Shown: piece after piece, positions 1 to 5,529 of the stretch | Layout: each line of letters starts with the position of its first letter | How positions within the stretch are numbered: position 1 is the first letter of the stretch | Assembly (NCBI GenBank): GCA_903925515.1 | Contig: CAIYFP010000342.1 | Location: 1-5,925, forward strand | DNA length: 5,925 nucleotides | From: an uncultured Verrucomicrobiota bacterium | Lineage (GTDB): Bacteria > Verrucomicrobiota > Verrucomicrobiia > Limisphaerales > UBA9464 | Direction: 5' to 3' | Translations under genes and position numbers: made by a program | The notes under the pieces: model-generated | Database searches by the model: none | Told to the model about the DNA's origin: nothing | Seen by the model: only the letters and a program-made list of their open reading frames with translations

Positions 1-314
1 ACGAACTCGTCCTTGAGCTTGCTGGCTTCCTTGGGTGCTGCGTCGAGGACGGACTGGAGCTCGGTCGTCGCGTAGAGCTGGCCGCCGCCCTGCACCTTCG
101 CGCGTCGCGCCAGCTCGGCGGCGAGCGCATCCTCGAAGGCCGGGCGGCTCGCGCCCGCCTTCTGGATCAACTGGGGAACGACACCGTCCGCTTGCTGGAC
201 CAGCGCCAGGAGGAGGTGCTCGGCGTCGAGCTGCTGGTGCGATGCATCGCGTGCCAACGTCTGCGCCGCGCCCAGCGCCTCCTGGGCCTTCACCGTCCAC
301 TTTTCCATGTTCAT
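1..314 (-). CDS. clpB: ATP-dependent chaperone ClpB, N-terminal fragment
   Basis: The minus strand gives 104 residues beginning MNMEKWTVKAQEALG and continuing off the left edge. ClpB is a cytoplasmic hexameric AAA+ disaggregase that works with DnaK to pull proteins out of aggregates. What is visible is the Clp N-terminal substrate-binding domain. The first helical repeat has the characteristic 'LDAEHLLLALVQQADGVVPQLI' region at about residues 29-50. The second repeat begins near residue 80 ('LYATTELQSVLD'). Both AAA+ modules lie outside the window, so a truncated paralogue cannot be excluded. Two in-frame ATGs are possible, at 314 and 308. The first is used because it gives the longest frame; a weak GGA six bases upstream favours the second. 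The nearest upstream gene on the same strand is the pyrophosphatase, about 1 kb away, so clpB probably has its own promoter. The identification rests on sequence pattern only but is strong. Confidence 0.9.
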   Translation of the reverse strand, partial: MNMEKWTVKAQEALGAAQTLARDASHQQLDAEHLLLALVQQADGVVPQLIQKAGASRPAFEDALAAELARRAKVQGGGQLYATTELQSVLDAAPKEASKLKDEF

Positions 315-524
315 TCCATGACCGGTCGCATCGGGCGTGCCGCGGGGAAACGCGGATTTTGCCCGTTTTTCAACATCGGGAGCGTCACCTTGCGCCAGCG
401 CGGCCCGCCCCGCACCGACAAGCTGCCCCATGCACGTCGCGGGCCCCAGCAGGAGAGCATCGTGTCCCTTCGGCAGGCGTGCGGAGCGGGCTGATGGGCG
501 GGTTTTGCTGGGGGTGGGGCGGTC
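315..524. other. Upstream region of clpB, no gene seen
   Basis: No reading frame here looks like protein. The region should contain the clpB promoter. On the minus strand a GTTGAAA word (378-372) resembles the -35 element of a heat-shock sigma-32 promoter (CTTGAAA). A CCCCGCG word lies 20 bases further downstream, but the spacing is too long and the -10 match too poor to call a promoter. No CIRCE-type inverted repeat was seen. Confidence 0.4.
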
Positions 525-751
525 TCAGGCGGGCGTGGAAGGCGGGGATTCGGGCGGGTCCGGGTTCCGGAGGTAGTTCCACGGCATCGACTTCCCGGGA
601 TCCCGCCCGGCCGCCTCCGCGTTCCTCGCCACCGCAAGGAGGGACTCGTGGGGTTCACCCCGGAGGCCCGACAGGCCTCGATCACCGTCATGAAGGTGTC
701 CCCCACGTCCGCGCCTCGCTGGGGCGTGTCGTGCCTCATCAATCGCTGGCG
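525..751 (-). pseudogene. IS66-family transposase, C-terminal remnant with frameshift
   Basis: The minus strand from about 751 reads RQRLMRHDTPQRGADVGD and then TFMTVIEACRASGVNP, ending at 650. The next frame continues from 650 as HESLLAVARNAEAAGRDPGK, then SMPWNYL (MPWNY at 587-573), to a TGA at 527-525. Joined, these match the C-terminal tail of IS66-type TnpC transposases, whose usual pattern is roughly 'RGAxVGDLFMSLIHTCxLxGxNPFDYLxxLxRH...xWMPWNY'. One lost base near 650 explains the break: a missing T would restore NP-Y-E-S. Everything upstream is absent, including the catalytic DDE core, as are TnpA and TnpB. It is therefore a dead fragment of an IS66 element. The family match is from remembered pattern, not a search, but the two frames joining exactly at NP(Y)E and ending in MPWNY make chance unlikely. 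Confidence 0.75.
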
Positions 752-753
752 TT

Positions 754-858
754 GGGTTGCTCCATGAAAGCCATGGGGCGAGGCGTGAGGACGGAGCCTA
801 CCCGCAGGGGTCTGTGACGGACGAATCAGGAAGCCCCGGGGCTTTCATGGAGCAACCC
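754..858. repeat. Long imperfect inverted repeat (26-base arms)
   Basis: GGGTTGCTCCATGAAAGCC at 754-772 is perfectly complementary to GGCTTTCATGGAGCAACCC at 840-858. After two mismatches (773-774 against 838-839), pairing resumes for five bases (775-779 with 833-837), giving 26-base arms around a 53-base loop. The right arm also overlaps a perfect 14-base palindrome, AAGCCCCGGGGCTT (831-844), that could fold by itself. There is no T-tract after either arm, so it does not look like an intrinsic terminator. It begins three bases beyond the recognisable end of the IS66 fragment. It could be a REP-pair (REPIN-like) element, a small non-autonomous element, or a scar of the IS decay. Confidence 0.75.
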
Positions 859-1194
859 GGACGGCCGGGGCTCTTTTCGGGTCCCACGTCGGGGCTCGCT
901 CCTCGTTGGACACGAGAATCCCCCGCTGCGAAACACCAGGAATTTGTGAGATACGACCTCCGGAGGGAGATCATTCCGATGCCTCCCAAATCCCCGCGCA
1001 AAGGGGAGGGGATCTCTCGATCCGCGAGCGGAGGGGTTGCGGCAGGCAGCGTGCCAACCCGCGGCCTTGGCGAGTGGGCATGAACCCCAGCATGGGCATC
1101 CCTGAGACTGCATTCTTCGCGGCGTGGCGGGATGGCGGGATGAATTTTTTAAACGCCACGACGCCACGGCGAGATGGGGACCTGTCTTTTCAAG
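859..1194. other. Intergenic stretch with small repeats, no gene supported
   Basis: No frame here resembles a known protein. The stretch holds a perfect palindrome CCTCCGGAGG at 957-966. It also has short direct repeats (GGCGGGATG-like at 1127-1141, CGCCACGA/CGCCACGG at 1154-1169). CGTGGCG at 1123-1129 can pair with CGCCACG at 1154-1160. A 34-codon frame at 979-1083 has a purine-rich GGAGGG upstream, but the spacing is 11 bases and the composition is that of random GC-rich DNA, so it is not called as a gene. Confidence 0.4.
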
Positions 1195-1258
1195 CCTCCG
1201 TCGGCGCAGCGTGAGGCGAGAACCGGGAACCCAGGAACGGCTTGTTCGCGGATCAGGG
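1195..1258 (+). repeat. Dispersed 64-bp repeat, copy A
   Basis: This block runs from CCTCCGTCG to CGCGGATCAGGG. It aligns without gaps to the reverse complement of 3100-3163, with 52 of 64 bases identical by my hand count. The most conserved stretches are CCTCCGTCG, CAGCGTG, GGCGAGAACCGGG and CGCGGATCAGGG. It lies 69 bases beyond the stop codon of the pyrophosphatase gene and points towards it. No coding function can be assigned. Confidence 0.75.
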
Positions 1259-1327
1259 ATGCGTCCGGCTCCCTTTGGATTCCCATGCGCAAGGAACAAG
1301 GTGGGTGCAGGAAAGGCAGGCCCGAAA

Positions 1328-3046
1328 TCATGTCGCGCCCGGCGGTATCGGGACGGTCGCGTTGGGGAGGGGCAACCCGTTGCCATGGCTGTTTCCGTTG
1401 CCGAGCGAACGGAGGCATTGGGTGAGGTAGGGCAGGAGCTGTTTTTTCCGGCTGACCACGCCGTCCATCTGGAAGATGCCGGGCTGGGCCTCGGGATGGA
1501 CGATGCGGGAGCGAAAGCGGGGGTCGCCGGCGACGAGGAGCAAGGAGGTTTGCTGGACGACGTCGGTGACGAGCAGGGCCGAGAAGAGGTAGCCGTGGGA
1601 CTGGCAATGGGCGTCGAGTGCCCGGGCGACCTCGTCCTTGCGCTTCCAGAAGGTGTCGAAGCCCAGTTCCTCGATCTGGGCCACGGAGAACCGGGCATGG
1701 CCTTCGGCATATTCCTTGCAATCCGTCGTGATGGCCTCTGCCGCGGGCTTGGACACCAGCACGGAGCCCGAGCTGAAGAGCTTCTCGACGAACTCGCGGG
1801 CGTTGACCCCGGACACCTTCTCGAGCACGGCGAGGACGTCGGCGTCGCGGGCCGTCGTGGTGGGCGACGTGAGGTTGAGGGTGTCGGAGACGAGCCCGGC
1901 GAGGAGGCAACCCGCGATGGCGGGGGTGAGCTCGACGCGGTTCAGGAGGAACTGCTCGGCGACGATGGTGCTGGTGGAGCCGACGGGCTCGTTGCGGAAG
2001 AGGATGGGCTGCTGCGTGGTGAAAGAGCCCAGGCGGTGATGGTCGATGATCTCAAGGATCTCGAGGTCTGCCGCCCCGGTCACCGCCTGGGACAGCTCGT
2101 TGTGGTCCACGAGGATCAGCCGCCGTCCGACGTGCCGGAGGAAGTCCGACTTCGAGAGCATTCCCACGACGCGCTCGGAGTCGTCCACGACGGGGAACGC
2201 CTGGAACTGGGATGCGGCGGCGAGCCGTTGGGCGTCCACGAGGAGCTCGTCCTCACGGAACGTGAGGTAGTCGGACCTCAGCAGATGGCCGACCGACACG
2301 CTCGCGCGGCACAGCATGGCGGTCGTCGTGGTGTCATGGGGGCAGAGGACGACGGAGACCTCGAACTGCTGCGCGAGGCGACGGATCTCGGGCGACACGT
2401 CGTAGCCGCCGGTGATGACGACGCAGCGCGCGCGCGCACGGATGGCGGCCTCTTGGATCTCCTCGCGGTCGCCCACGACGACGAGGAGTCGCTCGGGCGC
2501 GTAGGAAGGCAGGCGGGCGCCGAACGAGGCCGGGCGCATGGCGCCAATCATCAGCACGAGGTCGTTCTCCGCGTCGGGCTCGAACCCGCACAGCATGGTG
2601 CCGCCGAGCACGCGGGCGAGGGACCGGACCGACGCCACCACGCGGCGGCTGTCGCTCATGCGGCTTTGGGACGGGAAGAAGAACTTGCTGGCCTTGAACA
2701 CGGAGAGGAGCCCGATGCAGTGCCTGTTGGGGTCAAGGACGGGGAGGACCCGGATGTTGCGTTGGTCCATGATGGCCAAAGCGTCCATGAGCGGCGTCTC
2801 GGGCGGGACGGAGACCACGTTGGACCGCATCACGTCCGCCACCCGTGGCGAGACGTCCGCGACAAACCGCGGCGCGGGCACGCCAAAGGTGCGGAGCACG
2901 AAGTCGATGCGGTCGTTGATGTCGCCGCACCGCGCCGCCACCGCGTCCGCCATCCCGGTCCGGCGCTTGAAGTCCGCGTAGCCAATCGCGGAGCAGATCG
3001 CGTCCGTATCGGGGTTCCGGTGTCCGATCACGAGAATCTCGCCCAT
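1328..3046 (-). CDS. Manganese-dependent inorganic pyrophosphatase, CBS-DRTGG type (family II)
   Basis: This 572-residue cytoplasmic enzyme should hydrolyse pyrophosphate to two phosphates, which pulls biosynthetic reactions forward. The split DHH domain supplies the metal ligands: GHRNPDTD at residues 8-15 (H9, D13, D15), VDHNE at 313-317 (D314), DHH at 335-337, and SDTLNLTSPTT from 387 (D388). The C-terminal DHHA2 domain (about 425-545) carries the substrate-binding SRKKQ at 532-536. A regulatory insert sits between the first metal motif and the rest: CBS1 at about 67-122, a DRTGG domain at about 132-248 (ITGGYDVS at 211-218), and CBS2 at about 252-304. This order and length match the clostridial CBS-DRTGG pyrophosphatases, which are controlled by adenine nucleotides and diadenosine polyphosphates. 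All key residues are present, so it should be active. The last 20 or so residues (GNGNSHGNGLPLPNATVPIP) form an unusual Gly/Asn/Pro tail. The start is the ATG at 3046-3044, which places the GHxNPDTD motif at the expected distance; no clear Shine-Dalgarno precedes it. Confidence 0.95.
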   Translation of the reverse strand: MGEILVIGHRNPDTDAICSAIGYADFKRRTGMADAVAARCGDINDRIDFVLRTFGVPAPRFVADVSPRVADVMRSNVVSVPPETPLMDALAIMDQRNIRVLPVLDPNRHCIGLLSVFKASKFFFPSQSRMSDSRRVVASVRSLARVLGGTMLCGFEPDAENDLVLMIGAMRPASFGARLPSYAPERLLVVVGDREEIQEAAIRARARCVVITGGYDVSPEIRRLAQQFEVSVVLCPHDTTTTAMLCRASVSVGHLLRSDYLTFREDELLVDAQRLAAASQFQAFPVVDDSERVVGMLSKSDFLRHVGRRLILVDHNELSQAVTGAADLEILEIIDHHRLGSFTTQQPILFRNEPVGSTSTIVAEQFLLNRVELTPAIAGCLLAGLVSDTLNLTSPTTTARDADVLAVLEKVSGVNAREFVEKLFSSGSVLVSKPAAEAITTDCKEYAEGHARFSVAQIEELGFDTFWKRKDEVARALDAHCQSHGYLFSALLVTDVVQQTSLLLVAGDPRFRSRIVHPEAQPGIFQMDGVVSRKKQLLPYLTQCLRSLGNGNSHGNGLPLPNATVPIPPGAT

Positions 3047-3057
3047 GAGGTGCCACT

Positions 3058-3086
3058 GGGATAACCCACCCGCCCGCTGCGTTCAA
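3058..3086 (-). promoter_or_regulatory. Possible promoter of the pyrophosphatase gene
   Basis: On the minus strand TTGAAC (3086-3081) is followed after 17 bases by TATCCC (3063-3058). These match the sigma-70 consensus at four and three of six positions. Transcription would then start only a few bases before the ATG at 3046, which would fit the missing Shine-Dalgarno and suggest a leaderless or near-leaderless mRNA. The match is weak and could be chance. Confidence 0.25.
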
Positions 3087-3099
3087 TCGCACAGCCGCC

Positions 3100-3163
3100 C
3101 CCTGATCCGCGCGCAAGGAGTTTTTGCGTGCCCGGTTCTCGCCCCACGCTGGCTCGACGGAGG
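3100..3163 (-). repeat. Dispersed 64-bp repeat, copy B (inverted relative to copy A)
   Basis: Read on the minus strand, this block is about 81% identical, without gaps, to 1195-1258. It ends 54 bases before the pyrophosphatase start codon. The two copies face each other across the gene and bound a unit of about 1,969 bp. Copies A and B share little beyond the block edges, apart from a loosely similar T-rich stretch outside it. Confidence 0.75.
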
Positions 3164-3219
3164 GAAGAACCTTAAAACGGGAACGGGTGTGGGAATCAGT
3201 CCAACCCCGGGTGGCGGCG
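3164..3219. other. Intergenic linker
   Basis: A short stretch between repeat copy B and the hairpin cluster. It contains nothing recognisable beyond an A-rich patch (CTTAAAACGGGAACGGG). Confidence 0.3.
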
Positions 3220-3402
3220 AGGATGCCGCACCTCCGGGCGCCCGGGGGCAGCGTGGCAGCGGCATCCTGCCGCTGGACTTGACCCAGCCCGAGCCGAGAC
3301 GGCTCTGCCGCGTTTTCGCCGGGTGAGGGCACCCGGCCTCCAACCCGGACCGGCCCATTCCAACCTCACCTGTGGGATGAGGTCTCGGATGGATCCCACA
3401 GG
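3220..3402. repeat. Cluster of GC-rich hairpins
   Basis: Several perfect inverted repeats follow one another. AGGATGCCGC (3220-3229) pairs with GCGGCATCCT (3259-3268), enclosing the palindrome CCGGGCGCCCGG (3234-3245). The same right arm can instead form CAGCGGCA-TCC-TGCCGCTG (3257-3275). Next come GAGCCG-AGA-CGGCTC (3291-3305) and GCCGGGTG-AGGG-CACCCGGC (3318-3337). Last is CCTGTGGGAT (3369-3378) with ATCCCACAGG (3393-3402) around a 14-base loop. None is followed by a T-run, so they are not typical intrinsic terminators. They lie between two divergent genes where no terminator is needed. A mobile hairpin repeat family or a structured RNA are the main alternatives. Confidence 0.7.
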
Positions 3403-3659
3403 ACCTCGTTGCCGTGATGGCACGGTCATTTCCTTGCCTTGAAGCCCTCTTGGACTGCCGCGTTTCGGTTCATGGGTTGCAAGAACGGACCTTTCAGGTT
3501 CAGGCCAGCACCGGGAGTAACTGGAAGGTGAGCTTGTCAGGAAGAGAGATGCCCGATCCTCCAAGGATCTGGGGCGACATGGTTGCAGGACGAGGATTTT
3601 AGATTGCAGGGCTTTATCCAACTGGTTCAATCCCCGGGGACGAGCCTCCACGCGTGAAC
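3403..3659. other. Intergenic stretch, nothing recognised
   Basis: No frame resembles a known protein and no tRNA or riboswitch fold was found. The GGTTCAATCC word near 3624 looks like a tRNA T-loop, but the matching stem and acceptor arms are missing. Confidence 0.35.
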
Positions 3660-4000
3660 ACCAACGCCCCATGCAAGCCGGGTGGTGCCTGCAAGCCTTG
3701 CGCCTTCGTCGGCAAGGGTCCGGCCAACATGGCCTGCCGACATGGCACGGCTGGTGCACGGGTTACTCCTGCGCACGTCGGGATGGCGGCGTTTGCCTGC
3801 CATGGCAAGACGGCCGTCGCCGGGCCGGGATCGGCTCGTCGGTGTCGCATCCGAGCAAGCCCGTGGCTGCCTTTCCAGCCGTCACTCGGCATGGCATCGC
3901 GGCCATGCTATCCGCGCCACCTCCCACGAACCGGTCGCCCATGCCGAGGTCCGTCCATGGGCCATGCGGCGAAATTCCCGAGACGCGCGTGATGCCATGG
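3660..4000. repeat. CATG / GCCATGG-rich intergenic stretch
   Basis: The word CATG occurs ten times here (3670, 3728, 3741, 3801, 3890, 3904, 3940, 3956, 3963, 3996). About one would be expected by chance in 340 bases. Many occurrences sit in GCCATGG, CATGGC or GGCCATGC contexts, so they are short palindromes. They are not evenly spaced. A long open frame passes through in several phases, but none has a start signal or protein-like composition. The stretch lies directly upstream of the beta-helix gene. Confidence 0.45.
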
Positions 4001-4077
4001 ATTTTCCCAATCAATCCCCACGCCATTTTCCTATCCCATCGTATCGTCACCGCGGATGCCCAACAAACATCGGAGCC

Positions 4078-5529
4078 ATGAAAACAAACATCATAACATG
4101 TCGTCTTGTCCCTTGCCTGCTGGCGATCCTTTGGATTGCCGGAGCCGCAACGATTCGGCTGGCGGCCTCCACCAACTTCGTCGTGGTTGGCGACGATCTC
4201 CAGGCCAAGATCGATGCGGCGAGCGCCGGCGACGTCATGGTGATCCAAAGCGGGTTCTATGGAGTGGGCGATGCCATCACGATCAACAAAAACCTGAGCA
4301 TGGTACGTTCCGGAAGCGATCCGGCGATTATCAACGTCCCCGTGTCGGTGGGGCCATCCTGCAAGGTCATGTTTTCAAGGATCGACTTTGGCCGCGACAT
4401 GAACATCGCGGGCGGCGACACCATCGTGAGGATCCATGATGCCCAAGGCAGGAACCTCTCGGCCACGGGCGGCGAATTGGTGGTGCGTCGGAGCACCTTC
4501 GACAAGTTGACCCTTCGGGGCACCAAGCTGGAAGCACTGCGCATGACCAATCGCGACGAGGTCGTGATATCCGGGATCGGCTCCCCCGAGAAGAAGACTC
4601 CTGCCGTCCTCGTCCAGAGCCGGTGCGAGCATTTTTTCCGCACCGACAGTCATGTATCCCTCACCTTGGGCTATTACTACGCGCCCGCGATGGTATGCTA
4701 TGACACCGACATCCATGCCGTGGGGGTGCAGGTGCTGAATTGGAATCCGCCCCATCGGGTCGGTGCCCAAAACAGTGTTTGGACCGCCGTGTTCATGGAA
4801 CGCTGCCGGAGCAAGTGGCGGAACTGCCAAGTCTTCTGGTCCACCGCCAGCGGCGTCGTCACCGACGTGCAGTGGGGCACGGCCATGTATTCGCGGTCCG
4901 GCGACATGGACGTGGCGAATTGTGACTTGATCTCCTATGGGCCGGGTCGGCCGGGTTGGTGGGGTGGTTATGGCATTGGAGCATGGATCCAAGGAGGAAA
5001 AGCCCAAATCATCAATTCCTTCTTTCACTTGGAAAGCCACGGCGGGAACAACGCATTTGTTCGATCGGAGTCGGGTGCCGCCGTCCAGCTTCACGACAGT
5101 GGAGGCGTTAGCTATGACTGGTATCCGACCTATTCATGGCAGGGGGACTCGACCAAGAACGGGCATCCGAGGTACTTCGGCCCCATCGTCAACTGGTCGG
5201 ACTCCCCGGTGAACCCGATCAACTGCCGGTGGCTGACCGCCCAGGACACCATTGCCTTGATTGCTGATTCCGGCGGCGTCTTTCGCGGGTTTCGGCTGGA
5301 TTTGGGTGATGAAAGCGACCTGATCCATGCGGGATCCAAAGATCCCATCCATCGCAACCGGGATGGGACCCGCAACACCATTGGTTCTACGGGAGGCCCG
5401 CTTTACAACCCTGCAAACGCCACCACCGACCAACCCATCACGTTCTTGCTGGGACTAAGCTCCCAACGAATCGTGAAGGGCGAGGCCAATACCGTGAAAA
5501 TGGAGGCGGGTGCGGCAGCGGGGCATTGA
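4078..5529 (+). CDS. Exported right-handed beta-helix protein
   Basis: This 483-residue protein starts with a typical export signal: MKTNIITCRL, then a hydrophobic core VPCLLAILWIAGAA, with cleavage probably near residues 28-31. The mature N-terminus reads 'VVVGDDLQAKIDAASAGDVMVI' (about 36-56), then 'ITINKNLSMV'. That is the usual opening of pectate-lyase-like/NosD-like parallel beta-helix proteins. Later parts (about 95-340) show repeated short beta-strand turns typical of the fold. The C-terminal 'HRNRDGTRNTIGSTGGP' (425-441) resembles the closing motif common in bacterial beta-helix surface proteins. The central part is rich in Trp and Tyr (YGPGRPGWWGGYGIGAWI, 287-304), which would suit carbohydrate contact, but no catalytic residues can be assigned. 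The ATG at 4078 is chosen because it starts the signal peptide; the frame is open upstream but not signal-like. GGAG lies only two bases before the ATG, which is poor spacing. The enzyme or adhesin role is unknown. Confidence 0.85.
   Translation: MKTNIITCRLVPCLLAILWIAGAATIRLAASTNFVVVGDDLQAKIDAASAGDVMVIQSGFYGVGDAITINKNLSMVRSGSDPAIINVPVSVGPSCKVMFSRIDFGRDMNIAGGDTIVRIHDAQGRNLSATGGELVVRRSTFDKLTLRGTKLEALRMTNRDEVVISGIGSPEKKTPAVLVQSRCEHFFRTDSHVSLTLGYYYAPAMVCYDTDIHAVGVQVLNWNPPHRVGAQNSVWTAVFMERCRSKWRNCQVFWSTASGVVTDVQWGTAMYSRSGDMDVANCDLISYGPGRPGWWGGYGIGAWIQGGKAQIINSFFHLESHGGNNAFVRSESGAAVQLHDSGGVSYDWYPTYSWQGDSTKNGHPRYFGPIVNWSDSPVNPINCRWLTAQDTIALIADSGGVFRGFRLDLGDESDLIHAGSKDPIHRNRDGTRNTIGSTGGPLYNPANATTDQPITFLLGLSSQRIVKGEANTVKMEAGAAAGH

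Noticed and set aside
345..378. Sigma-32-like GTTGAAA and CCCCGCG words upstream of clpB.
   Set aside because: The spacing is 20 bases against the usual 13-17, and the -10 match is poor; heat-shock regulation of clpB is expected but not shown here.
35..817. A 260-codon plus-strand frame across clpB and the intergenic gap.
   Set aside because: It overlaps the clpB N-terminal domain and the IS66 remnant on the other strand and has Arg/Pro/Gly-rich random composition.
1121..1169. Possible terminator after the pyrophosphatase (CGTGGCG / CGCCACG pairing near an A/T run).
   Set aside because: The A/T run lies inside the loop and not after the stem on the minus strand, so it does not fit an intrinsic terminator.
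826..1710. A 294-codon minus-strand frame overlapping the 3' end of the pyrophosphatase.
   Set aside because: It is an out-of-phase shadow over the gene and continues into a repeat-containing intergenic stretch, with no protein-like pattern.
1124..3064. A 646-codon open frame on the plus strand, antisense to the pyrophosphatase.
   Set aside because: It is a shadow of the GC-rich minus-strand gene. Its sequence is Gly/Asp/Glu/His/Arg-rich and without recognisable motifs, while the opposite strand carries every family II pyrophosphatase motif.
3620..3642. A GGTTCAATCC word resembling a tRNA T-loop.
   Set aside because: The flanking bases do not form a five-base T-stem and no acceptor, D or anticodon arm can be placed.
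3196..3759. A 187-codon minus-strand frame in the second gap.
   Set aside because: It runs through the hairpin cluster, so its sequence is explained by the repeats, and it has no recognisable domain.
3682..4077. Upstream extension of the beta-helix frame from 3682.
   Set aside because: The added residues lack protein-like composition and would bury the clear signal peptide that begins at 4078.
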